Shown here: in pieces, positions 33,801-41,565 of the stretch | How the letters are laid out: each line of letters starts with the position of its first letter | Position numbering within the stretch: the first letter of the stretch is position 1 | DNA from: Bacillota bacterium | Lineage (GTDB): Bacteria; Bacillota; Clostridia; Lachnospirales; Lachnospiraceae | Direction of reading: 5' to 3' | Length of the DNA: 64,000 nucleotides | Assembly: GCA_023423335.1 (NCBI GenBank) | Contig: JAFAFU010000073.1 | Location: forward strand, 62,001 to 126,000 | Made by a program: the position numbers and the translations under genes | The notes under the pieces: generated by a model | Told to the model about the DNA's origin: nothing | The model's input: only the letters and a program-made list of their open reading frames with translations | Database searches by the model: none

Positions 33801-36629
33801 ACTGTAACCGGCGATATTTTCATTGAGGGCGACTCCGCCTGCGGCTTGGCAGCCGGCGACCTCAATAACGGAAATGGAGCAGCCAGCGCAGGCAATGTTA
33901 CAGTTACGGGGGAATTCGCCACCGGCGTCAGCGCCGCCGGCAAAAGCACCACTATGGTAAACGGCGCTGTGACCGTATCAGGCCCGAACGCTGTGGGTGC
34001 TGCTTCAGGCATTGCGGAGGACGGCTCGGGCGGCACAGTGCATGTAAAGGGTGATGTCGCCGTGACCGGAACAAACAGCATCGGCGTAACCTGCTTCAGC
34101 GACGGATATGATGCAGAGCCTCCGCGTACAAAAAGCACGGTGACGGTGGATGGGCTGATTTCCGGTCATAATTACCTGGAGATTGACAATCATCCGCGGG
34201 AAAAGAATGCCAAAGACAGCGAATCCGGCGGATATTGGTTTTACAACGGACAATATGGCAGCATGGTCAAGGTGAAGGATCCGGATGGCGGCGGTATCCC
34301 TGGCGGCAACGTTCCTTCTGCACCGCAAAGCTTCATCGCAAACCCCGGCAGCGATCAGGTGACCCTAAGCTGGACTGCTCCCAACAGCGACGGCGGCAGC
34401 GCTATCACAAACTATCAGGTATCTAAGGACAGCGGGGCAAACTGGACGAATGTGGGATTAACGACCTCCTACACCTTTACCGGCCTGACAAGCGGAACGG
34501 AATATACCTTTAAGGTGCGGGCGGTCAACGGCACCGGCAACGGAGCGGAGGCAAGTACGACGGCCACGCCGACAGCTGCGCCCACCGTACCCGCTGTTCC
34601 AAGAAACTTAACCGCCGTGCCCGGCCATGGGCAGGTGTGGTTAGACTGGGATGCTCCTGCCAGTAACGGCGGCAGTGCAATCACAACATATGAGGTGTCA
34701 AAAAACAGCGGCGCAGACTGGACGGTGATCGGACTGAACACCTCCTATACCTTTACCGGCCTGACAAATGGAACGGAATACACCTTTAGGGTGCGGGCGG
34801 TCAACGGCGCCGGCAACGGAGCGGAAGCAAGCGTATCGGCCATGCCGACGGATTTTGCTCATACTGCTTATACCATAAACTTTTACAGCAACGGCTCGCT
34901 TTACGCAAGCAAAAGCGTGACTAACGGATCCGCGCTCGGAAATAGCTGGCCTTCCAATCCAACGAGAAGCGATTATATTTTCAAAGGCTGGTTCACCAGT
35001 CAAAACGGTACGGGAACGCAATACACAAGCTCCACTGTTATCATTTTTGATGTGGATTTGTATGCCGACTGGATGTATGACGGAGGCAGTTCTTCCGGAG
35101 ATGATTCGGGCAGTTCCAGTGGCGGCGGGGCTTCTACGCCGGCTACCTCTACCGAAAAACAGCCTGATATGCCGACCACGGCAAAAATGGGTGTCACCGG
35201 CACAGCGGAAGACGACATCCTTTCCGTGGCCATTACCGAGCAGATGGTGAAGGACGCCATCAAAGCGGCGCAGGATGCGGCGAAGAAGTCCGGCAAGGAA
35301 GCGGATGGCATCACCTTGGATTTCAACGTCACAGGCAGCGGCAGCTATGCCAGTCTGAACGCCACAATCGACGCGGCGGCGATCGACCGGTTGAAAGAAG
35401 CGGGCGTAAAGTTTATCAAAATCGGCTCGTCTGTTCTGGATGTGACCCTTGACATGGGTTCTATCGCCGAAATTGACAGGCAATCTACAGGCACTGTTAC
35501 GGTTTCGGCCACGAGGCTGACGAAGCTATCTGATGCGGCCAAGAAGCTCATCGGCAATCGCCCTGTGTTTAACATCACCGTGAGCTATCAGAAGAACAGA
35601 AAGACCGAATATATCACCAATTTCGGCAAGGGAACGGTTACGCTGGGGATTGCCTACAAAGCCGCGGACAAGGAAAAGACCGGCAATCTGTTCGGCGTGT
35701 ATGTTGATAAAAACGGCAAGCCGCAGCTTCTTACCAACTCCAGCTACGACAATGGGAGGCTGATTTTCAGCAGGAACAGCCTATCCACCTACGGTGTAGG
35801 CTACAAAACCCCTGCCCCGGCGTTTACCGATACCGCGAAGCATTGGGCAAAGGACAACATTGATTTTGTCGCCAGCCGTGGCCTCATCAACGGAACGAGC
35901 GCGGTCACCTTTGCGCCCAATACCGCCATCACCCGTGCCGATTTTCTTATGGCGCTGGGCAAGCTTTCCGGTGCGGATGTTACGGTCTACACTTCATCCA
36001 GCTTTACCGACGTAAAGGACACTGATACCGCCATGCCCTATATCGAATGGGCGGTCAAGAACAAGATCACACAAGGGATTGAGGGCGGCAAATTCGGCCC
36101 GGCTCTCTCCATCACCCGTCAGGATATGGCGGTGATGATGCAGAACTACGCCAAGGCGACCGGCTATAAGCTGCCGGCTTCCGTCGCGGCAGTCATTTTC
36201 TCCGATAGCGTAAAGATTTCCGCCTATGCCAGGGATGGGGTAAAAGCAATCCAACAGGCGGGTATCATGCAGAGCAAGGGCAGCAATACCTTTGATCCGC
36301 AGGCGGGCACCACCCGTGCGGAGGCCGCGACCATCCTGCGCCGGTTCGTTGAACTTATCATTGATGAGGGTACGGCGCGGGGATGGGTGCAAAACGACGT
36401 CGGCCAGTGGCAATACATCGATGAAAACGGCAAGCCCGTCACCGGCTGGCTCATAGCTGAAAACGGCAAATATCATTACTATCTCGACAAAGACGGCATC
36501 ATGATTTCCGGCAAGTGGCTGGAGATTGACGGCAAGTGGTATTACTTTTATGCTGACGGCTCCCTTGCCAAGAGTACCAAGATTGGAGACTATGAGGTAG
36601 ATGAAAACGGCGTGAGAAAAACAAAGTAG
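30825..36629 (+). CDS. Giant SLH-anchored modular surface protein
   Basis: This 1934-residue protein has a signal peptide (1-30, ending AYASA). Three related beta modules follow at about 85-280, with another at about 730-830. Two regions of short Val/Thr/Gly repeats that look like right-handed beta-helices occupy 290-600 and 840-1150. Two fibronectin type III domains (about 1163-1250, 1254-1342) come next, then a Listeria-Bacteroides InlB B-repeat (1346-1415, FKGWFTSQNGTG) and a Ser/Gly linker. Three SLH domains (from 1667, 1727 and 1792) and two glucan/choline-binding-like repeats (1853-1915, QWQYIDENGKPVTGW) end the chain. SLH domains anchor proteins to pyruvylated cell-wall polymer. An adhesive or glycan-binding role is inferred. 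Confidence 0.88.
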   Translation: MKRSPVRSRILSVLMVFCMILTLLPAYASAEETSLGSSEGILDSGLIPDANVNMDVSDADEQSPQPATLSDLPQSPLGISGLGGMGTQAVATATARGIVGYNEIHIRLTEGEFAAPGAISHIHWALNTAGQSIQSIIRRSDTHIQLNLSAAISTGQTFTITSVDPSQFAAGTEPFTMPLAVEVKSSTPAVGTATAAAGTKDITVTLSSGEFHPSQRTQDWILGGATAGNSISSVTYADISNVQITLENNIGPADELTVRNNGYGPFLDASTLGFDSPLTVLITGGGDGEANVCEIGSTGYASLDLALQDVPTGGAAPTTITLLDNISHDGLVIDNKKINLNPGGKILTLGKADDNTTGLAVINGGSFVQNGSGQVKVFSNNEAVTAEGTGSIAVVYSAASTNHSAAYAWNGGRITLAQNAEGKSGGVSAGKNGDTAAGRVEVYGNVTATGNNSTGAVVAAYGGQVTVNGNVTASGTFSVGVYAGGMLNTVPSGVLLLGNVTATNIGVDASGDAQVTVKKDVTAGLGVSNWAYGVRAQSRAQVTVEGNIQANDQSSSIGVHVNSTHPGETTKVIVGGAISGTTYIKLANTVKTEVQQDVPSAQSGYRTYTVNDPSFGINIVWVKDSSVLAPLDTPTGLVWDTATAGVVKAKWDAVAGAQTYQVRLYKAGEYQGYQALLETNATNAHLTAYIQSGGAGTYTFTVKALAPSGSADYADSTAAASGPYSYMANPATGLTAANAFTSSIFVTLTQGAFSVAQDKAYWTLGGSSAAANSITGVTYISSTEVQITLANNINANDQLTITADQGAFNSGTSPFTSPLTVLITVAPTFVCTINGVAYVSLGSALQAVHDNQTIILASDIRHTEAVVIEEKKITFDLNGHNLVIDTSETSGSIALKVENGSVKYRGTGNFIVCGDRIGVRAQFGSKVQVSGILIKNAGRLQYPAYDVYGAYAHYENSVGEGSEITVNGSIRTLSGNPCENAIGAFAGQDSTITVTGDIFIEGDSACGLAAGDLNNGNGAASAGNVTVTGEFATGVSAAGKSTTMVNGAVTVSGPNAVGAASGIAEDGSGGTVHVKGDVAVTGTNSIGVTCFSDGYDAEPPRTKSTVTVDGLISGHNYLEIDNHPREKNAKDSESGGYWFYNGQYGSMVKVKDPDGGGIPGGNVPSAPQSFIANPGSDQVTLSWTAPNSDGGSAITNYQVSKDSGANWTNVGLTTSYTFTGLTSGTEYTFKVRAVNGTGNGAEASTTATPTAAPTVPAVPRNLTAVPGHGQVWLDWDAPASNGGSAITTYEVSKNSGADWTVIGLNTSYTFTGLTNGTEYTFRVRAVNGAGNGAEASVSAMPTDFAHTAYTINFYSNGSLYASKSVTNGSALGNSWPSNPTRSDYIFKGWFTSQNGTGTQYTSSTVIIFDVDLYADWMYDGGSSSGDDSGSSSGGGASTPATSTEKQPDMPTTAKMGVTGTAEDDILSVAITEQMVKDAIKAAQDAAKKSGKEADGITLDFNVTGSGSYASLNATIDAAAIDRLKEAGVKFIKIGSSVLDVTLDMGSIAEIDRQSTGTVTVSATRLTKLSDAAKKLIGNRPVFNITVSYQKNRKTEYITNFGKGTVTLGIAYKAADKEKTGNLFGVYVDKNGKPQLLTNSSYDNGRLIFSRNSLSTYGVGYKTPAPAFTDTAKHWAKDNIDFVASRGLINGTSAVTFAPNTAITRADFLMALGKLSGADVTVYTSSSFTDVKDTDTAMPYIEWAVKNKITQGIEGGKFGPALSITRQDMAVMMQNYAKATGYKLPASVAAVIFSDSVKISAYARDGVKAIQQAGIMQSKGSNTFDPQAGTTRAEAATILRRFVELIIDEGTARGWVQNDVGQWQYIDENGKPVTGWLIAENGKYHYYLDKDGIMISGKWLEIDGKWYYFYADGSLAKSTKIGDYEVDENGVRKTK

Positions 36630-36643
36630 CACTAAGCCCACAT

Positions 36644-36684
36644 AAAAGCAGCGGGAACCAATTATCGGCCACCGCTGCTTTTTA
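36644..36684 (+). terminator. Terminator of the surface-protein gene
   Basis: AAAAGCAGCGG (36644-36654) pairs with CCGCTGCTTTT (36672-36682) and is followed by TATTT. It lies 15 bp after the stop codon. Confidence 0.88.
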
Positions 36685-36717
36685 TTTCCCGTATTCAGTT
36701 TACTCTTTTGGTAGGTT

Positions 36718-36758
36718 CACAAATACTGAAAAGAAAGGGATTCTATCTATTTCTGATT
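36718..36758. repeat. Copy 1 of a 41-bp dispersed repeat
   Basis: The segment starting CACAAATACTGAAAAGAAAG is repeated with a few changes at 44886-44926, there directly behind a tRNA-Gly fragment. A more diverged relative follows the tRNA fragment at 39462. It may be a relic end of an integrated element. Confidence 0.6.
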
Positions 36759-36846
36759 TATGTCTGCACAGTATGTTTATTATCTGTGATAGTCTGATAG
36801 CGAGTGATTAATGGTAAAAGATTAAATCGCATGATTATTATATACT

Positions 36847-37290
36847 TTAAATAACAATTTTAGGCGGCAGCTTAACAGTAACAAGTTTTTTGTAATCTTC
36901 AAGTGCTTGTTCGCTATCTATTCTCATCATCATCCATTTGCCTATTTTCATATAGTCACCGGCAGAACGGTATAAATCAGCAGTTTGATTACTTAGCAAC
37001 GGCAGAGTTTCTTTCATTAACGAATCTAGTTTATAACCGATAATAATCATCCAATCAATGGCATTTTCTTGCGGGTATAAAGTACCAAATGCTTGTCCGC
37101 CTTTTTGATATTTTACATTCCAGCCAGGCTTCATACCGCATCCGCTGTAAGTTAATTTAGGCTTTATTTGATAGGCAGCTTCAATATATGTTGTTAACGA
37201 AAGCCATAAGTCTTTTGCTTCACCAATATATTCTGCTATATCGTTCATTGACGGTTTTATGTCACTTGGGTATAATTCATTCCAATTCAC
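36847..37290 (-). CDS. DUF3788-family protein
   Basis: The 147-residue product has the DUF3788 pattern: WNELYPSDIKPSMNDIAEYI at the start, KPGWNVKYQKGGQAFGTLYP in the middle and a GKWMMMRI strand near the end. GTG at 37290 follows AAAGGAA, and family members start at this point; the frame remains open further upstream over the remnant of another gene. DUF3788 proteins have no known function and often lie near GyrI-like or AraC genes. Confidence 0.75.
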   Translation of the reverse strand: MNWNELYPSDIKPSMNDIAEYIGEAKDLWLSLTTYIEAAYQIKPKLTYSGCGMKPGWNVKYQKGGQAFGTLYPQENAIDWMIIIGYKLDSLMKETLPLLSNQTADLYRSAGDYMKIGKWMMMRIDSEQALEDYKKLVTVKLPPKIVI

Positions 37291-37292
37291 AT

Positions 37293-37391
37293 TTATTCCT
37301 TTCTTTTTACAGGTGTCCAGATATCCATTTCCGGCCATGAGGGCACTTCAAATCGCTCGTCTTCATATACCTCATAAGCAACACCTATCAT
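37293..37391 (-). pseudogene. Probable C-terminal remnant of a GyrI-like effector-binding domain
   Basis: A 32-codon frame reads GVAYEVYEDERFEVPSWPEM then DIWTPVKRKE and stops 2 bases before the DUF3788 start. This closing pattern (EVYxERF ... MDIWxPVK) is typical of GyrI/AraC effector-binding domains. Only the last part is present, with stops upstream in frame, so I take it as a truncated gene. Confidence 0.4.
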
Positions 37392-37461
37392 CGAGCTCTC
37401 CCCTTTAAAGCGTAAAGCTGTTTTTGACCGTGGACGGTGTTATGCTTATTATCTGATTCAA

Positions 37462-38061
37462 TTACAGCTTCAGCCACAAAGCAGGACGGACACCGCCTTT
37501 ACATTCGCCTTCGGCGATGTTGCCTTTAAGTATATTGTTGCCTTGGATACCTATATTACCGTCACCATGGATGTACACGGCTTTTACATTAACGCGGCCG
37601 GGCGACCGAATCCACCACCACCAAAGATTATTAGCCTCAAGTCTTGCTATTCGTTTACTGTTATTTTCATCTTTTCTTTGAAACCAATATCTTTGATTTT
37701 TTCCTGGGTTATACAGTTTTGAACTACTATCTCCGAAATATTGGCACGTTACTTCCTCAAGGCTTAACAAAAATATGCTGTCCCTTGTATCTGCTCCGCC
37801 TTTTGAACCATACCACTGATTGTCAGGATTTTTATTAATTACCGGAATTATTCTTGATTTAACAGTTGCGGTGAATTTGTCATAAAATTCACCGTTCAGA
37901 TATTTTCTTAAGGAGCAGTCAGCCCATGTTATATCTTTATAGGCGTCATGGTAAGCACGCTGCTCTATAATATATTCGGTTATAATCAAAGCCGTGTTGT
38001 TATGTATGTCAAGTACTCGCCATTCATATTTGTCAAATACTATTTTATCTCCTACTTGCAT
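37462..38061 (-). CDS. DUF6273-domain protein
   Basis: This is a 199-residue protein with VGDKIVFDKYEWRVLDI at the N-terminus, the segment TWADCSLRKYLNGEFYDKF and the closing VRPALWLKL, as in the DUF6273 domain often found in clostridial surface or phage-associated proteins. The ATG at 38061 follows GGGAGG; the frame is open to 38079, where it abuts the MerR gene. It has no signal peptide. It is likely cotranscribed with merR. Function unknown. Confidence 0.72.
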   Translation of the reverse strand: MQVGDKIVFDKYEWRVLDIHNNTALIITEYIIEQRAYHDAYKDITWADCSLRKYLNGEFYDKFTATVKSRIIPVINKNPDNQWYGSKGGADTRDSIFLLSLEEVTCQYFGDSSSKLYNPGKNQRYWFQRKDENNSKRIARLEANNLWWWWIRSPGRVNVKAVYIHGDGNIGIQGNNILKGNIAEGECKGGVRPALWLKL

Positions 38062-38078
38062 AAGTGCCTCCCGGTACA

Positions 38079-39062
38079 TTACCTAAAATCATCTTTTAGC
38101 TTGATTGGAAAATATCTTTGCATTTGTTTATAGCCAAGTCCCTTTTCTATGTCTTTATAGGCAATATCTCTTCCATCTTCATATAAATAGGGCATATTGA
38201 ACATAACATTGCGGCCTTTGTCAAGCTCAAAATTTGTGCTTTCAATCCATCGGCGAACTTTATCTTCCACTTTTTGTATGCTCTCGTTATCTTCGTCAAT
38301 ACTGACTGCCATAGCGTATAAGCCTCCCGGAAAGTCAATCAATTTAAAAGGGCTTACATCCGCATTGGTAACACCGTCTTTAACGGCACAGATCCATTCA
38401 GCTTGGTCATCTTTAGACAGCAAAAAATCAAAACAATCGAAAATCACACTCTTATACAAATGACAATGCTGCCACAATTGGTACATATATCCGCCCTCTT
38501 TGAACATTTCCCCCCACGTTTGATCGCCGCACGTTACCGCTTTGAATCCCGGTATCCTGACGACCATTATATCAGGAATTTTTTTATCTAATTTTTCTGT
38601 TATTTCAATCAAACGGTTTATATTGGAGGGCTTACCAATATAGTCAACGCTTATCAACTGTGTTTCCAGTTCTTTCGCTTTGTCATACAGCAGTTTTATG
38701 TCGGAATTGTCAGTAAAATTTACTCGCTCTATTTCATGTATGAAGTCCAGAACAATATCTTTCAACTCATGCAGGAGAGCAACTTCATCGTCTATGTTTT
38801 GTACTTTCTTTTCCAACACTTCTAAAACTATATCGGAACTGGACGTACTGAAAATACGCTGAATGTCTTTTATGCTAATGTTCAGCTTGCGTAAAATGAG
38901 TATTTGCTCAAGCCGCCTGACAGCGCGTTCGTCATACATCCTGTATGCGTAGTCATCGCTTCGGGTGCTGTTTATCAGCCCCATATCCTCATAGTAGCGC
39001 AGTGTGCGGGCTGTTATGCTATACTTGCTTGATACATCTTTGATTTTGATTAGGTTGTCCAT
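38079..39062 (-). CDS. MerR-family regulator with GyrI-like ligand domain
   Basis: The 327-residue product has a MerR winged helix (residues 5-75: SITARTLRYYEDMGLINSTR), a dimerisation coiled coil (80-125) and a C-terminal GyrI-like domain (165-320) of the BmrR/TipA type expected to bind small hydrophobic molecules. The promoter upstream has the 19-bp spacer with dyad that MerR activators remodel, so it activates its own operon (merR, DUF6273, and possibly DUF3788). Confidence 0.87.
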   Translation of the reverse strand: MDNLIKIKDVSSKYSITARTLRYYEDMGLINSTRSDDYAYRMYDERAVRRLEQILILRKLNISIKDIQRIFSTSSSDIVLEVLEKKVQNIDDEVALLHELKDIVLDFIHEIERVNFTDNSDIKLLYDKAKELETQLISVDYIGKPSNINRLIEITEKLDKKIPDIMVVRIPGFKAVTCGDQTWGEMFKEGGYMYQLWQHCHLYKSVIFDCFDFLLSKDDQAEWICAVKDGVTNADVSPFKLIDFPGGLYAMAVSIDEDNESIQKVEDKVRRWIESTNFELDKGRNVMFNMPYLYEDGRDIAYKDIEKGLGYKQMQRYFPIKLKDDFR

Positions 39063-39099
39063 TTGTTTCGGCCTCTTTTCTGGTTTTTGTGATGAGACT

Positions 39100-39130
39100 A
39101 GTATAAAGGCTTCCCTAAAGGAAGAGTCAA
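39100..39130 (-). promoter_or_regulatory. MerR-type promoter with 19-bp spacer and dyad
   Basis: On the minus strand TTGACT (39130-39125) is separated by 19 bp from TATACT (39105-39100). The spacer holds a CTTCC...GGAAG dyad. This overlong spacer is the hallmark of MerR-activated promoters. Confidence 0.85.
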
Positions 39131-39556
39131 GGGGTAATGCTGCTTTTCTGTAGAGAATATAAAAATCCTCGTATAGCTGCCAACACAGCTAACGAAATCT
39201 AACTGTATATAGTATAGAATAAACGTCCCGGAATTTCTACCTTTTATAATAAGTACCTATACAACTCAATATAGTAGGTCATTTTCAATAATCTATAATC
39301 CATTGACGGAAAAAGCAACCTATGATCTCATAACAAAGGCTTTGTAAGCTGTCTACAAGTGTATACGGGCTACAGACATATAAAAATCGGGAAGCCTTGA
39401 AAAATCAAGACTTCCCGACTATTTCATTAAGCGCGAGACGGGATTCGAATTCTATCCCCTCGCAAAAATGCTGATAGAAAGGGACTTTCCAGCACATCCA
39501 ATTTTTACGTACTCAAGAGGGTACTCAAAAACATAGATATTTTATAAGTAGCAAAA
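39131..39556. other. Gene-free region with degraded integration-site sequence
   Basis: No ORF is credible here. It contains a hairpin CGGGAAG...CTTCCCG (about 39388-39416), a 20-bp copy of the tRNA-Gly 3' end (39430-39449), and short TCTACAAGTGT motifs resembling the 43320 region near the broken integrase. I read it as the border of an old integrated element. Confidence 0.55.
39430..39449 (-). repeat. tRNA-Gly 3'-end fragment (att-like site 1)
   Basis: These 20 bases are identical to 46719-46738, the acceptor and T-arm end of the intact tRNA-Gly, including the discriminator base. A similar hairpin precedes both copies. It is the duplication left by an element that integrated into the tRNA 3' end. 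Confidence 0.8.
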
Positions 39557-39958
39557 TCAAAGTACACCGTTTTTTCTTAAATACTCATTAACCTTGGAAA
39601 GAAATATTTTCGCATCTTCCAGTTGCTTTTCAGCTTCCTGCTTTGAAGCAATATAAAAATCTTCATAATCTGATTTTTCCCTTAAGAATGAGGCCATTTT
39701 TACAATTTTTGATGAATCTTTATCAAAGTCTCCGGTTTTTACATGATTTTGATTGAAGAAGGCTATAATACCGGAATGTTTAGAAGAATCATAACCGGCT
39801 AATGCGGTAATAGCACGCATAGCATGGAAAATTGCGTAATAGGAACGATTAATGGATATTTTATATAGAGATTCCTTTAGCATTACTTCTGAAGCAGTTA
39901 AGTCTTCTAAAGCCTTTGTATAACGGTATGCAGATAATTCTTTTATGCTGCCTTCCAT
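39557..39958 (-). CDS. HEPN-domain protein (HepT-like toxin or C-terminal partner of MNT)
   Basis: The 133-residue all-helical protein carries the HEPN motif around NRSYYAIFHAMRA (Arg-x6-His). It overlaps the upstream nucleotidyltransferase gene by 16 bp. HEPN/MNT pairs act as toxin-antitoxin modules: HEPN is an RNase, and the MNT protein blocks it by adding AMP or forming a complex. This HEPN belongs to the longer group with DYEDFYIASKQEAEKQ near the C-terminus, related to the UPF0332 family. Confidence 0.8.
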   Translation of the reverse strand: MEGSIKELSAYRYTKALEDLTASEVMLKESLYKISINRSYYAIFHAMRAITALAGYDSSKHSGIIAFFNQNHVKTGDFDKDSSKIVKMASFLREKSDYEDFYIASKQEAEKQLEDAKIFLSKVNEYLRKNGVL

Positions 39959-40269
39959 AAAATCACACCATCCTTCTTAACATTTTTATAGAAAGGCAAT
40001 ACATTCTCCCACTTTATAAATTCATCATAATCAATATCAATAACAGAAAACACCTTGTTATATTTCAAATCTAAGTCCAAAGTAAAATCAACTAATTTAT
40101 CTGGTATAGATTGAACTTTTGCATCTTTTAATATGATAGCTATATCAATATCTGATTCATCAGTGTCAGTTCCTCTAGCAACAGAGCCATAAAGAATGAT
40201 GCTTACTAATCTATTATTAAAAATGTTCTTCAATCCCTCGATTAATTCATTTGTAATCATGTAATTCAT
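39943..40269 (-). CDS. MNT minimal nucleotidyltransferase (antitoxin partner)
   Basis: This 108-residue protein carries the nucleotidyltransferase motif GSVARGTDTDESDIDIAII, with both Asp ligands, and a third Asp in LDLDLKYNKVFSVIDID. The ATG follows GGAGGTGAC. It is the first gene of the two-gene HEPN/MNT unit. The expected role is modification or masking of the HEPN toxin. Confidence 0.85.
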   Translation of the reverse strand: MNYMITNELIEGLKNIFNNRLVSIILYGSVARGTDTDESDIDIAIILKDAKVQSIPDKLVDFTLDLDLKYNKVFSVIDIDYDEFIKWENVLPFYKNVKKDGVILWKAA

Positions 40270-40385
40270 GACTTGTCACCTCCTAGTCTCACTATACCTT
40301 TATTTTAACATAATGCTACTCAATTATCTACTTTCAAATACGATTTAATATCATCATTGAAAATAGAAATTTATTATGCATATTT

Positions 40386-41036
40386 TTAATATTCACCCAT
40401 ATCTTTATACTTTTTCAATGTTGCTATCCAATCATGTGATTTGCCCACAAAATTTTCTGGGTTTACAGGATAATGAACATTGTAAAGATATCCTTTTTCA
40501 CCATATCTTCCTTGAGTTATTTCATCTAAATGAACGTCATCTACCAAAATATTAACAACTTCTAAACACATTAAAACGTGGGTATCTCCATCTTTTATCT
40601 CACGTTCCCACAGATAACGACATTCAAGATTGAGAAAACATTCTTTAATACGTGGTGCATTTATACTCATAGCTTGTTCTGCAGTAAGTCCCGACAATGT
40701 TATTTCATCATTATCGAATCCGTTGTTTGCGATTGTTGCAGTACATTTATCGTAAATATCAGCAGAAGGGAAATTCAGTACTGCCACACCTTTTTCTTTT
40801 ATAGTTTGATACATATGTCCAGATTTATTTACACTTGAGAGAATTGCATAAAAGCCACTAGGGCTACCATTAAAGCATGCCCATGATTGTAAACAAGCAT
40901 TAGACTTGCCATTAGATTTATAAGAAGTTACTACAAATAGTGGTGATGGTATGGCAGTAACAAAATCCATCCATGAAAAACCATAGGTTTCCATTTTTTT
41001 CATTGACTCTGGAATAGCTGAGTATTCTTTTTTCAT
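40386..41036 (-). CDS. Flavin reductase-like FMN-binding protein
   Basis: The 216-residue protein has the split-barrel flavin-reductase pattern: FSWMDFVTAIPSPLFVVTSY, NACLQSWACFNGSPSGFYAI, and VAVLNFPSADIYDKC. Such proteins bind FMN and reduce flavins or act as ferric or NAD(P)H oxidoreductases. It is monocistronic (AAAGGTG before the ATG). It sits inside the accessory region between the HEPN/MNT pair and the integrase and may be cargo. Confidence 0.82.
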   Translation of the reverse strand: MKKEYSAIPESMKKMETYGFSWMDFVTAIPSPLFVVTSYKSNGKSNACLQSWACFNGSPSGFYAILSSVNKSGHMYQTIKEKGVAVLNFPSADIYDKCTATIANNGFDNDEITLSGLTAEQAMSINAPRIKECFLNLECRYLWEREIKDGDTHVLMCLEVVNILVDDVHLDEITQGRYGEKGYLYNVHYPVNPENFVGKSHDWIATLKKYKDMGEY

Positions 41037-41264
41037 TAACTTACACCTTTCTGTAAAATTATCCTTATCAATTAATTATTTTATAACATTAACTATTATA
41101 GCATCTATATGCATTAATTACAACATATTCCAATAACGGTTACACATCACATTTATGTATGGGTAAACGGTTATTGGAATTTTTTATACCTTTTTTTATA
41201 TATCGATCAAGTGATTCAATCATATTCTTAGCATCAAAGACGAAAGGAGAAACTAACAAATTGA

Positions 41265-41290
41265 GTTTTGTTAATTTAAATTAACAAAAC
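41265..41290. repeat. Perfect 26-bp palindrome
   Basis: GTTTTGTTAATTT (41265-41277) is followed by its exact reverse complement. It lies 0.3 kb upstream of the integrase and could be an operator, terminator or cruciform. Confidence 0.75.
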
Positions 41291-41356
41291 AAAATGAGTT
41301 GAAGGACGCAAGAAACATCCTTGTACTTAATTATCATCTCAAAAGGAGATTTCACC

Positions 41357-41407
41357 ATGCGACTCCGCCAAAGAAGCATGGTAGGGAATGAAAGAACCCT
41401 TTATTAA
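41357..41407 (+). CDS. Possible 16-residue leader ORF
   Basis: AAAAGGAGATTTCACC precedes an ATG that opens a 16-codon frame (MRLRQRSMVGNERTLY). The strong ribosome site suggests real translation, perhaps as an attenuation leader for the integrase. There is no other support. Confidence 0.3.
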   Translation: MRLRQRSMVGNERTLY

Positions 41408-41565
41408 ATTTCTTTTTGAAACACAAAGTGTTTCGTGGCAAAAACAATCGTCCATAAGATTGTAAGGAATGTATTGTATTCCTTAATAAAAGTGGGTTGT
41501 GCTTAGCTTTAACAGTTACCCATTGTTTCTATTTTTATCACGAAATATGTGAGAAAGAAATCGTT

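Larger units (their letters stand above)
41037..41565. other. Long leader region upstream of the integrase
   Basis: The 529-bp stretch contains a perfect 26-bp palindrome (41265-41290, centre TTTAAA) that overlaps a 7-codon TTG frame behind AAAGGAG, a second mini-ORF (41357-41407), and several AT-rich hairpins, but no full gene. It may regulate integrase expression or be a site where element proteins bind. Confidence 0.5.
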
